A stretch of DNA of 19,502 nt from Desulfobacterales bacterium HSG17 (lineage in GTDB: Bacteria; Desulfobacterota; Desulfobacteria; Desulfobacterales; Desulfococcaceae): positions 1 through 19,502 of the forward strand of contig JAUCGD010000048.1 of assembly GCA_030377945.1 (NCBI GenBank). The letters are read 5' to 3'. The notes below the pieces were generated by a model that was not told the origin of the DNA, searched no databases, and saw nothing but the letters and a program-made list of their open reading frames with translations. Below are positions 1-7,511 of the stretch, in pieces. A program made the translations under genes and the position numbers. Position 1 is the first letter of the stretch; every line of letters begins with the position of its first letter.

Positions 1-840
1 ATATGGATAATATAAGACGGTTACAAATGAGGCACTTACCAAAAGCCCTATGAGAGCAGAATCAAAGCCATAAGAAAGAGTGCATAAAAATTGATCATTA
101 TACCCCCTGCCCAACTTCCTAACCCGCCTTGTAGTCATAAAACAAGAACAAATCATTGCTATAAATACCAACAAACCACTCCAACCCAATTCTGCGCCGC
201 ATTGAATAAAAATATTATGAACTAATAAAGTTCCATCATATTCAAAAGTAAAATGCTTAGGATAATAAGTTTCCCAAGCCTCAAACCCAACACCTATTAT
301 TGGGAAGTCACGAAGAGTGCTAGCTCCATGTTTCCATCGTTCTAAACGTTCAAGAGAAGTATTATCACTTCCAGTATTTTCAAAGCGCACCATGAATTCT
401 TTTGGAATGGAATTTATTACAATGAATAATGTCAAAGCAAGGACAAAACCTCCAATAATAAATATTTTAGGTTTACGCATTATCGACCATGAAGAAGCTG
501 CTACAAGCCCAATAAGGGCACCACGAGATGATGAAGCAATAGCCGTACCTATACCAGAAACAGGCATAAAAAATAAAATAGCCAGCATTGTTTTTGATAC
601 ATATTTATATACGCCGATAATAAAAGCAATGGCTATCGGGATATAAATACACATTTGAATTCCAACTTCTCCTGAATTATGGAACCAGCCGGGTGCACCT
701 GTAACACCCCAATTAGTAAAGGAAAATCCACGACTAGCCCAGGAAAGGAAACCATGTTGTGACATTTTAAAAGAAAACACTAAATAACAAGTGATAAAAA
801 CAAAAAATCGCCGCTCATTAGAAACAATTCTGATAAAAAA
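1..840 (-). CDS. O-antigen ligase/polymerase-like membrane protein, truncated at both ends
   Basis: The minus-strand frame is open from 984 down to base 1 and leaves the window, so the C-terminus is not seen. From about 840 downward it reads as a polytopic membrane protein: hydrophobic segments alternate with a large loop containing RFENTGSDNTSLERLERW, then IIGVGFEAWE and a following LVHNIFIQCGAELGWSGLL segment. An SSSRGALIGL motif and a GAPGWFHNSGEVG segment lie upstream. This pattern fits the Wzy/WaaL O-antigen ligase family, which joins or polymerises undecaprenyl-linked glycans at the periplasmic face. The N-terminal membrane half that family members normally have is missing. Upstream of about 840 the translation stops looking like a membrane protein. 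The first usable starts are GTG at 780 and ATG at 765, neither with a convincing ribosome site, so the gene looks broken. It faces away from the plus-strand operon. The family call is fairly safe; exact activity is unknown. Confidence 0.72.
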
Positions 841-994
841 AGGGTGTATTCGGCTTATGCGCAGCCTTGCTCCATTCCCATGGTCTTTGTTGTGCAATAT
901 TGAAGATCCGTATGGTAGGGATAAGTCAGAGTTTAGAAAATCTTTTAAATTAATTGATATTTTTTTACAATTATTGATTAAGGATTACAGATGA
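841..994 (+). pseudogene. 3' remnant of an unidentified upstream gene coupled to the ATP-grasp gene
   Basis: A plus-strand frame ends in a TGA that overlaps the ATG of the next gene as ATGA, the usual arrangement for translationally coupled neighbours. The last 45 or so residues (LMRSLAPFPWSLLCNIEDPY followed by a basic, hydrophobic tail ending LIKDYR) look like the C-terminal tail of a real protein. Before about 840 the same frame only reads antisense to the O-antigen ligase-like gene. I take this as the surviving end of a gene whose body was lost at a breakpoint near 840. The product cannot be identified. The alternative is chance coding in non-coding DNA. Confidence 0.35.
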
Positions 995-2196
995 ATCCAA
1001 TCGTGTTAGTGACAGATGGTGAAAATAGATCTTCTCTTGCCGTGACTCGTTCTCTCGGGTGTATGGGGTGTAGAGTCATTGTAACGGGTAATAATTGCCA
1101 TAATATTTCTTCACAGTCAAAATATTGTTCTGCTAAATATTGCATAACCTCGGCAAGTACTCATGACAGGAAATGTATAAATGAAATGGTTGATGTCATT
1201 AAGATTGAGGAAGTTGATTTTATTTTTCCAATGACCGAAACAACTATTTATTCTTTAATTAAATTCCAAAAAAAAATTCCAACAAATGTTACATGGTCAG
1301 CAATACATTCTGATCAGATTTCGCAAATTTTTGATAAATACAATTTATTTAAACTTGCATCAAAGCTATATATTGATATACCTAAAACAATATTTATTGG
1401 TCATCCTGATGAATTGCCGGATAAAATAGTTAAAATTAAGGAGTATCCTGTTGTTGTCAAGCCTGGTATGTCAAAAATTGCAAGTGATACTGGATATCTT
1501 GCAACAGGTGTAAAATATGCTCGTTCCAAAAATGAGCTCGAAGCATTGTATAAAAATGAAAAAGGATTGGCTTACCCTTCATTAATTCAGGAAAAAATTA
1601 CTGGTGAAGGAACAGGACTTTTTACATTATTTGATTGTGATCACCCTTTAGCTCTTTTTTCTCATAAGCGTATTCGAGAAAAACCCCCATCTGGAGGTGT
1701 GAGCGTAGTATGTGAAAGCATACCACTCGATCAAGGAATGGTTGATGCCACGCAAAAATTATTGTCCGCAGTAGATTGGCATGGTGTGGCTATGGTGGAG
1801 TTTAAGAGAGATGATAATGATGGAAAGGTTAAGCTTATTGAGATTAATGGAAGATTTTGGGGATCGTTGCAGCTTGCGATTTCAGCAGGGGTTGATTTCC
1901 CCCAATTATTGTTACGGTACTTGCAAGGGGATAATGAATTTTATAGTGATTTTAAGTATAGAGAAGGAATTCAGCTTAAATGGTTATTAGGTACATTGGA
2001 TCACATGCTTATTAGGTTGAAGAATAACGATGAAGATTTACATTTGCCTCCTGGTACTCCTTCGAAATGGCGTTCAGTAATTGATTTTTTGGGGATTGCT
2101 GGAAAGGCAACTGTATATGATGTTTTTAATTTAAAGGATATGCGACCATTCTTTCAGGAATTAAAAGAATACAGCAAACATATTACAGGCCGATGA
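991..2196 (+). CDS. ATP-grasp carboxylate-amine ligase-like protein
   Basis: This 401-residue protein has an N-terminal Rossmann-like pre-ATP-grasp region (opening MNPIVLVTDGENRSSLAVTR, and FIFPMTETT around 78-85). An ATP-grasp fold follows. The nucleotide-binding lysine is likely K157 in YPVVVKPGMSK, with IQEKITGEGTG near 199-209. The metal-binding segment is LIEINGRFWGSLQLA near 282-296, where E284 and N286 are the expected ligands. ATP-grasp enzymes activate a carboxylate as acyl-phosphate and join it to an amine, thiol or similar nucleophile. In glycan clusters they can add amino acids or acyl groups to amino sugars; the substrate here is unknown. The start overlaps the preceding stop (ATGA) and the end overlaps the next start (ATGA at 2193), so it belongs to a coupled operon. 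Its length is typical of stand-alone ATP-grasp proteins. Fold assignment is strong; role is inferred. Confidence 0.85.
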   Translation: MNPIVLVTDGENRSSLAVTRSLGCMGCRVIVTGNNCHNISSQSKYCSAKYCITSASTHDRKCINEMVDVIKIEEVDFIFPMTETTIYSLIKFQKKIPTNVTWSAIHSDQISQIFDKYNLFKLASKLYIDIPKTIFIGHPDELPDKIVKIKEYPVVVKPGMSKIASDTGYLATGVKYARSKNELEALYKNEKGLAYPSLIQEKITGEGTGLFTLFDCDHPLALFSHKRIREKPPSGGVSVVCESIPLDQGMVDATQKLLSAVDWHGVAMVEFKRDDNDGKVKLIEINGRFWGSLQLAISAGVDFPQLLLRYLQGDNEFYSDFKYREGIQLKWLLGTLDHMLIRLKNNDEDLHLPPGTPSKWRSVIDFLGIAGKATVYDVFNLKDMRPFFQELKEYSKHITGR

Positions 2197-3308
2197 TTAA
2201 TATACTTCATGTCATTGATACGACAGGTCCCGGAGGGGCTGAGACAGTATTCTTGAATCTGGTGTCAAAGCTTGATCGTTCGCGATTTTGTTCCTATGTA
2301 GTTATATCAGGTAAGGGATGGGTTTATGACCAGCTAACAAAAGATTCTATTGAACTGCTAATTTGTTCTTCTAAGGGTTCATTTAATTTTAAATATCTGT
2401 TGCAGCTTATAAAAATAATAAGACGTTTGAATATCGACGTGATTCATTCGCATTTGTTAGGTTCAAATGTTTATTCTTGTGTCGCTGGCTTTTTGTGTAA
2501 CGTTCCTGTGGTAACTACGTTTCATGGTTTTGTCGATAGCCAGAATGTCGACAAATGGATTAAGGCCAGATTTTTCTTAATTAATAATTTTGCTTCTAGA
2601 ATTGTTTTTGTCTCGCATCATTTAAAAAAATATTTTGTCAGCAATAGAGGTGCTGATGTTAAGAAAAGTGTAGTTATATATAATGGTATAAATTTAAATT
2701 ATTTTAAACCGCAAGTTGATAATTCGATACGGCAGGAAATTGGCTTGTCAACTGATGATTTTGTGATAGGTTCAATAGGAAACATTAGAGAAGCTAAAGG
2801 TTATGAAGATTTGTTAAGGTGTGCGGCGGTTTTAAAAGATGCTGGTTTTAGATGTAAATTTTTGATTGCTGGCCAAGGTGCTGGCCCTATATTTGATCAA
2901 TTGTTAAAATTAAGAAAATCTTTACAACTTTGCGATATTGTCGAGTTTCTTGGATTTAGAGATGATACTGTAGCCTTGCTGAATGCTTTTGATATATTTT
3001 TATTACCTTCTATCTCGGAAGGTTTTTCCATTGCAACTATAGAGGCAATGGCTTGTGGTGTAACGACAATTGTGACTAAAAGTGGAGGACCTGAAGAGAT
3101 AGTTGTTGATGGGGAAAATGGAATAATGGTACCACCTAATGATTTTAAGAAGATGGCTCAGGAATTAATGGGACTAATTGACAACAAGAAAAAAAGGTAT
3201 GATTTGGGGCGTTATGCCCTAGAGAGTGTTCGATTTCGTTTTACAGATAAAGCGATGGTGGCCTCTTATGAGGTGTTATATAAACACCTAGAAAAAAATA
3301 ATACGTAG
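2193..3308 (+). CDS. GT4-family glycosyltransferase
   Basis: This 371-residue protein has a two-domain GT-B layout. The N-terminal domain opens with INILHVIDTTGPGGAET, whose GGAE (14-17) is typical of retaining GT4 enzymes. The hinge region carries VIYNGIN (161-167). The C-terminal nucleotide-sugar domain has IGSIGNIREAKGYEDLLR (192-209) and the E-x7-E signature in SEGFSIATIEAMACG (E276 and E284). Such enzymes act on the cytoplasmic side of the membrane and transfer a sugar from an NDP- or GDP-sugar to a lipid-linked acceptor. It overlaps the ATP-grasp gene by 4 bp and is followed after 9 bp by the acyltransferase, so co-expression is expected. Donor and acceptor cannot be read from the sequence. 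Confidence 0.93.
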   Translation: MINILHVIDTTGPGGAETVFLNLVSKLDRSRFCSYVVISGKGWVYDQLTKDSIELLICSSKGSFNFKYLLQLIKIIRRLNIDVIHSHLLGSNVYSCVAGFLCNVPVVTTFHGFVDSQNVDKWIKARFFLINNFASRIVFVSHHLKKYFVSNRGADVKKSVVIYNGINLNYFKPQVDNSIRQEIGLSTDDFVIGSIGNIREAKGYEDLLRCAAVLKDAGFRCKFLIAGQGAGPIFDQLLKLRKSLQLCDIVEFLGFRDDTVALLNAFDIFLLPSISEGFSIATIEAMACGVTTIVTKSGGPEEIVVDGENGIMVPPNDFKKMAQELMGLIDNKKKRYDLGRYALESVRFRFTDKAMVASYEVLYKHLEKNNT

Positions 3309-3317
3309 GAGTTTGTC

Positions 3318-3881
3318 ATGAATAGAACTTTTTACTCTTTTTTGAAAAACATATACTTCAATTTTTTAAAAAGAAAATCTGATTACTATATGCAGTCTTT
3401 GGTGGATAACGGTCTGAAAATTGGTGCCAATGTGGGCATTATGGATGGTTGCTTTTTGGATCCATCTCATTGTTATTTGATTTCAATTGGAGATAATTGT
3501 ACTTTGGCACCAAATGTACGTTTAATTGCTCACGATGCCAGCATGAAAAGGTTGACGGGATATGCTAGGGTTGGATTAATAGAAATAGGTGATAATTGTT
3601 TTATTGGTGATTCAGTCATTGTTTTGCCTGGAGTTATTATTGGGGAAAACAGTATAATTGGTACAGGAGCAGTGGTTACGCATGATATTCCTGCAGGAAG
3701 CGTTGCCGTTGGCAATCCCTGCAAGCGTATTGCTAGTACTGAAAAATATTTTGTTAAACACAAAAATGGGATAAAAAAATATAAAGCCCCTTTTTCTGAA
3801 AAACACCAGACTTTACTCTCTGATGAGAACAAGGCTGAAATAGTTTTGTTCTTGAAAAATAAAAAAGGATACATAAGATAA
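3318..3881 (+). CDS. Left-handed beta-helix (hexapeptide) O-/N-acyltransferase
   Basis: The 187-residue product has irregular hexapeptide repeats in the middle: ISIGDNCTLAPNVRLI (56-70), IEIGDNCFIGDSVIVLPGV, then IIGENSIIGTGAVVTHDIPA. It closes with SVAVGNPCKRI, the standard ending of the maltose/serine acetyltransferase (LbH-MAT/WbbJ-like) group. His72 in IAHDAS is the likely catalytic histidine. These enzymes transfer acetyl or other acyl groups from acyl-CoA to sugar hydroxyls or amines. Roughly 30 N-terminal residues are basic and aromatic and could touch the membrane. An AGGAG ribosome site (3308-3312) lies about 5 bases before the ATG. It sits inside the operon between a glycosyltransferase and two deacetylase genes, which fits glycan acylation. 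Confidence 0.9.
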   Translation: MNRTFYSFLKNIYFNFLKRKSDYYMQSLVDNGLKIGANVGIMDGCFLDPSHCYLISIGDNCTLAPNVRLIAHDASMKRLTGYARVGLIEIGDNCFIGDSVIVLPGVIIGENSIIGTGAVVTHDIPAGSVAVGNPCKRIASTEKYFVKHKNGIKKYKAPFSEKHQTLLSDENKAEIVLFLKNKKGYIR

Positions 3882-3903
3882 GTTTGCTATCTCTCTTGTA
3901 GTT

Positions 3904-4932
3904 ATGGGGCGGGATTATCATATGGCTGGAATGCGCATAAAATCAATAGTCGCAACCCTATGTTGTCGGTTCGGTTTGCTTGACTTTGTGGGTTGGTTTA
4001 GGCTTCGTGAAAAGGCTGTCGTGTTGATGTATCATCGGGTTATTGACGGCAATACAGCTTCGTCGGTTCCTGTTCAACCAGGAATGTATGTAACATCCGC
4101 CACCTTTCGTAAGCATTTAAGGTTTTTAAAGAAAAAATTTAATGTTATTTCGTTAGCAGAATTAGTACGGCGCATGAAGGAAAAGAAGAGCATTGATTCT
4201 TGCTGTGTCATTACCTTTGATGACGGCTGGTATGATAATTATCATACAGCTTTTCCTCTTTTACAGGAATTTCAGCTTCCAGCAACTATTTTTTTAACAA
4301 CGGGTTTTGTTGGAACACAGCGCTGGTTTTGGCCTGAAAAAGTGTCCTGCTGTTTACAGCAAATTCAGAACGAGGGGTTTCCTGTTAGATCATTACCAAA
4401 AGAATTGCGTGGTTGCGTTTCACAATTGGGCTTTCCTGGAGAGTGCTCCCTTGATGTGGCAATAGATACTGTAATTGAATATCTTAAATCAATTTCCCCT
4501 GATCGGCGTAAGGGTTTGTTAGATGTTGTTGAAACTATTATTGCAGGTAAACAACATGAACAGTTGTTGTTGAGTTGGGAGCATGTTGCAGCCATGGCTA
4601 AAAGTGGTTTAGTTACTTTTGGCTCGCATACCGTCAATCACAGCCTCTTGGATGAGTTGGGGACTATTCAAATTGAGCGTGAAATCGTAGATTCATGTAA
4701 GGTAATTGAGGTTAGAACTGATAGACCTTGCTCTTCGTTTGCCTATCCCAATGGTAATTTTTCGGATACTGTTAAACAAATGTTGAACAAATATGGTATT
4801 CAGGTGGCTGTGACAACAGAGCGAGGATATGTAGAGGCGGGAACACAGTTGCTTGTAATGCCAAGAGTTGGGGTACATGATGATGTCAGCAGCACTGAAT
4901 CTTTATTCTTTTGGCGATTAGTTGTGAAATAA
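3904..4932 (+). CDS. NodB-type polysaccharide deacetylase
   Basis: The 342-residue protein contains a NodB homology (carbohydrate esterase 4) domain. After a basic N-terminus comes VVLMYHRVIDG (39-49), then the catalytic TFDDG at 104-108 (D106, D107). H242 and H246 sit in the metal-binding SHTVNH motif, and the third motif is FAYPNG near 279-284. A roughly 100-residue insertion between motifs 1 and 2 (about 140-235) is longer than in minimal NodB proteins. CE4 enzymes remove N- or O-acetyl groups from polysaccharides using a divalent metal. There is no clear signal peptide, so cytoplasmic or membrane-peripheral action on a lipid-linked precursor is plausible. Start choice is uncertain: the ATG at 3904 has only a weak ribosome site, and 3922 or 3931 are alternatives. 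It is 22 bp behind the acyltransferase and just before a second deacetylase-containing gene. Confidence 0.9.
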   Translation: MGRDYHMAGMRIKSIVATLCCRFGLLDFVGWFRLREKAVVLMYHRVIDGNTASSVPVQPGMYVTSATFRKHLRFLKKKFNVISLAELVRRMKEKKSIDSCCVITFDDGWYDNYHTAFPLLQEFQLPATIFLTTGFVGTQRWFWPEKVSCCLQQIQNEGFPVRSLPKELRGCVSQLGFPGECSLDVAIDTVIEYLKSISPDRRKGLLDVVETIIAGKQHEQLLLSWEHVAAMAKSGLVTFGSHTVNHSLLDELGTIQIEREIVDSCKVIEVRTDRPCSSFAYPNGNFSDTVKQMLNKYGIQVAVTTERGYVEAGTQLLVMPRVGVHDDVSSTESLFFWRLVVK

Positions 4933-4959
4933 TGTTCCGTTATGACGAGGTATCTTTGT

Positions 4960-6804
4960 ATGTATGAGGAATTTAAGGAAGTTTATACCATCGGTCAACC
5001 GTTAATTTCAGTTATTATCCCTGCTTTTAATGAAGCTATGTATCTTGAAAAATTATTTCAAGGCCTTGCTGAGCAGAGCTATCCTCGTAGCTGTTTTGAA
5101 ATTATTATTGCGGATAATGGTTCCACAGATAAAACTCAACAAATTGCTTCCGAGTATGCAGATCGTTTAATAACGGTTCCTGCAGGAAAAACAGTTGCTG
5201 CTGTGCGTAATGCTGGGGCTGAGTTGGCTAAAGGTCAATTGTTTGCTTTTTTGGATGCGGATTGTGTGCCGGATAAAGAATGGTTGGAGATGGGAGCAAG
5301 GGCGTTCACTGGTGGGGCAAAGGTTTTCGGAAATAAAATTGGTATTCCTGAAGATGCTGGTTGGATTGAGCGTGCTTGGTTTACCCGCCATGTGCCTATG
5401 ATCAGAAATGTTGCATATATCAACAGTGCAAATTTTTTTGTTGCAAAAAAGCTCTACATGTTAGTTGGGGGGTTTGATGAGAATTTAATTTCTGGTGAAG
5501 ATTATGATATTTGCCAGAGAATTAAAAAGGTAGGTTATGCTGTTGAGTCTCATCCAGAGATTGCTGTTGTTCATTTAAAAAATCCAACAACAATTAGTGC
5601 TTTTGTGAAAAGAGAATGTTGGCATGGTATTGGGAGTTTGCAATCGTTCAATCTTACTACTGTTGACAAGCCACTTCTGTTTACCCTTATCTTTTTGTGC
5701 GCGACCTTAGGGCAATTTGTAGGAATTATTTTACGAGATATATTTTTAATTGCGGGAAGCAGTATTTTAATTTTTTTTTTACTTTTATTGTCTGCTGCTT
5801 ATAATGTTAAGAGGTCAAAAAATTTTAATTATTACTTGCATATTGTATTGCTGTATTATTTTTATTTTTTTGGTAGGACAGGATCAATTGTAAAATTTGT
5901 TATTAATCGTTTCGATTTTGATTATGTAATTAATATACTTTATTACCGGTGTGCTGCAATAGTGGGCAGTGTTAATAAATTTATGGGGCTCAATCCATCA
6001 AATTTACGGATTTTGTGTTACCATAGTATTGCTGATTTAAAAGAAGGGCAATTGTATCCTGCTTCCAATGTTTTGCTGAGTGAATTTAAAAAGCAGATGC
6101 GATTTTTGCAAGATAGCGGATTTAACTCTGTTTCCTTTGAGCAGCTGGATTCTTATCTTAGGGGAGAGACTAAACTTCCATCAAAATCTTTTTTAGTGAC
6201 TTTTGATGATGGATTTAAAAATGTTAAAGAGAATGCTCTCCCTATTTTAATTTCTCATGGTTTTAACGCTATAGTTTTTATTACAACTGATTGGCTTGGG
6301 TGTCAAAACAAATTCAATTTTGTTGAATGGCATAGGTTTATGAAAGATCATGGCGGGCAGGCTTGTGTTCAAAATATTGATTCAGATTTTTTACCGTTTA
6401 CTCCATCTGAAGTACAACAACTTGCGAATATTGACAATGTTATGGTCGCTTCCCATGGTTGCAGCCATCAGCCATATATGAAAATGTCACCAATTGCACA
6501 GATGAAGCAGTTTAGCAGGTCTCGTGAACTGCTTGAGGAACTTTCCGGCCATAGTGTCAGTCATTTCGCTTATCCAAATGGTGCTTACAATCAGGATAGT
6601 TTTGCGATTGCTGTTAAGAAATATCCTTTTGTGTATGGTGTCTCGAAAGGAATAGTTAAGCGAGGTGCTGCACATGCTGGATGCCCTATCAACAGACATT
6701 CGATAAATATGCATCATTCTTTGGATGATTTTAGTGTACAAATGTGGGGTGGTTACGATCCTTTTCGTTATCTAATTGAATTGTTTTCAATTTTTTTAAA
6801 ATAA
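4960..6804 (+). CDS. Bifunctional GT2 glycosyltransferase - NodB polysaccharide deacetylase fusion
   Basis: I chose the ATG at 4960 because GAGG (4947-4950) lies 9 bases upstream; an ATG at 4942 would add six residues but has no ribosome site. The 614-residue product has three parts. Residues 15-225 form a GT-A family 2 transferase: VIIPAFNEAMYLE, ADNGSTD, the nucleotide/metal-binding DADC at 99-102 and GEDYD at 179-183. Residues about 238-304 contain two or three hydrophobic membrane segments. Residues about 350-614 form a NodB/CE4 domain with LCYHSI, TFDDG at 414-418, metal-binding SHGCSH (H499 and H503) and FAYPNG at 536-541. All catalytic motifs of both halves look intact. This puts in one chain the sugar transfer and deacetylation that NodC/NodB or PgaC/PgaB do as separate proteins. 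The reading frame is continuous through the linker, so it is not an artefact of a missing stop that I can see. Substrate unknown. Confidence 0.93.
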   Translation: MYEEFKEVYTIGQPLISVIIPAFNEAMYLEKLFQGLAEQSYPRSCFEIIIADNGSTDKTQQIASEYADRLITVPAGKTVAAVRNAGAELAKGQLFAFLDADCVPDKEWLEMGARAFTGGAKVFGNKIGIPEDAGWIERAWFTRHVPMIRNVAYINSANFFVAKKLYMLVGGFDENLISGEDYDICQRIKKVGYAVESHPEIAVVHLKNPTTISAFVKRECWHGIGSLQSFNLTTVDKPLLFTLIFLCATLGQFVGIILRDIFLIAGSSILIFFLLLLSAAYNVKRSKNFNYYLHIVLLYYFYFFGRTGSIVKFVINRFDFDYVINILYYRCAAIVGSVNKFMGLNPSNLRILCYHSIADLKEGQLYPASNVLLSEFKKQMRFLQDSGFNSVSFEQLDSYLRGETKLPSKSFLVTFDDGFKNVKENALPILISHGFNAIVFITTDWLGCQNKFNFVEWHRFMKDHGGQACVQNIDSDFLPFTPSEVQQLANIDNVMVASHGCSHQPYMKMSPIAQMKQFSRSRELLEELSGHSVSHFAYPNGAYNQDSFAIAVKKYPFVYGVSKGIVKRGAAHAGCPINRHSINMHHSLDDFSVQMWGGYDPFRYLIELFSIFLK

Positions 6805-6869
6805 TTAAAAAGGGTAAACCTCCGGCTTTGCCGGAGAGACTCCCAGAGTTTGACAATTCCGGGAATATG

Positions 6870-6923
6870 CGAAAGTCTCCAATAATGTGAACCGCTCAAA
6901 GATCACATAATAGGAGACTTTCG
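6870..6923 (+). promoter_or_regulatory. tnpA 5' leader hairpin that sequesters the ribosome site
   Basis: CGAAAGTCTCC (6870-6880) is perfectly complementary to GGAGACTTTCG (6913-6923), which ends right before the tnpA ATG. An inner stem ATGTGA/TCACAT (6884-6889 and 6903-6908) extends it. The AGGAG ribosome site (6912-6916) is inside the stem. IS200-type elements are known to repress transposase translation with such a leader structure. It would also block translation when the element is read through from the upstream operon. Confidence 0.8.
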
Positions 6924-7352
6924 ATGAATAACTATAGTAAATTAAAGCATACGACATGGGAATGCAAGTATCATTTGGTCTGGATTCCAAAATACCGGAA
7001 AAAGGTAATCTATGGTCAGTTGAGAAAATATCTTGGTGAAATTTTGAAGGAATTGGCATTACAAAGAGAATCGAAAATACTAGAAGGACATCTTATGGGC
7101 GACCATGTCCATGTCCTGATATCGATTCCACCAAAATATTCCGTGTCTCAGGTTGTAGGATATATTAAAGGGAAAAGTGCTATCCATATAGCAAGGACCT
7201 ATGCTGGGAAACGGCACAATTTTGTAGGTCAGAGTTTTTGGGCCAGAGGATATTTTGTTTCAACTGTTGGTCGGAATGAAGAAATTGTAAAGAAATATAT
7301 AAAAAAGCAAGAAGAAGCTGATCGAAAAATTGATCAGTTGGAATTATTTTGA
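6924..7352 (+). CDS. tnpA: IS200/IS605-family Y1 (HUH) transposase TnpA
   Basis: This 142-residue protein has the complete TnpA layout: KYHLVWIPKYRKKV at the N-terminus, the HUH metal-binding pair H61 and H63 in GDHVHVLISIPP, and the catalytic tyrosine, likely Y125, in the C-terminal helix EEIVKKYIKKQE. TnpA cuts and rejoins single-stranded DNA at hairpin ends ('peel and paste'). Length and motifs are normal for the family and no frameshift is seen, so it is probably functional. No TnpB or IscB gene accompanies it. AGGAG lies 7 bases before the ATG but is buried in the leader hairpin. Confidence 0.96.
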   Translation: MNNYSKLKHTTWECKYHLVWIPKYRKKVIYGQLRKYLGEILKELALQRESKILEGHLMGDHVHVLISIPPKYSVSQVVGYIKGKSAIHIARTYAGKRHNFVGQSFWARGYFVSTVGRNEEIVKKYIKKQEEADRKIDQLELF

Positions 7353-7511
7353 CCACCTTTAGGTGGTTCATGGTTTTTTGACCGCTTTGAGCGGTTCACA
7401 ATCAAGCCTCCGGGTTTACCGGAGGTCATTGACTGTAAGCTAAAGTGCTATAATAAAAATTATTTGCACAACTCACTGAAAACATATACAATAAAAGGAA
7501 ATTATTTTTTT

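Larger units (their letters stand above)
6811..7432 (+). mobile_element. IS200/IS605-family element (tnpA only), apparently complete
   Basis: The element is about 620 bp and carries a single Y1 transposase gene. Its left end has a 7-bp hairpin with a 3-base loop (CTCCGGC 6820-6826, GCCGGAG 6830-6836). Its right end has a series of hairpins: ACCACC/GGTGGT near 7351-7367, ACCGC/GCGGT near 7381-7395, and CCTCCGG/CCGGAGG near 7407-7425. There are no terminal inverted repeats or target duplication, as expected for single-strand HUH transposition. GTGAACCGCTCAAAG near 6887-6901 is the inverse complement of the sequence around 7384-7398. It lies between the GT2-deacetylase gene and the methyltransferase gene without breaking either. 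Exact tips are estimated. Confidence 0.85.

Noticed and set aside
317..646. Plus-strand open frame of 109 codons
   Set aside because: It is antisense to the O-antigen ligase-like gene, whose minus-strand translation has coherent membrane segments and family motifs; this frame has none.
3530..3874. Minus-strand open frame of 114 codons
   Set aside because: It is a shadow of the hexapeptide acyltransferase gene, which has a ribosome site and family motifs.
6820..6836. GC-rich hairpin after the GT2-deacetylase gene as a transcription terminator
   Set aside because: No U-tract follows in either direction. Its position and the matching right-end hairpins fit an IS200-type left end better.
7429..7454. 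Possible hybrid promoter made by the IS200-type right end (TTGACT) and flank (TATAAT)
   Set aside because: Each box looks good, but the spacer is only 14 bases, too short for normal sigma-70 use.
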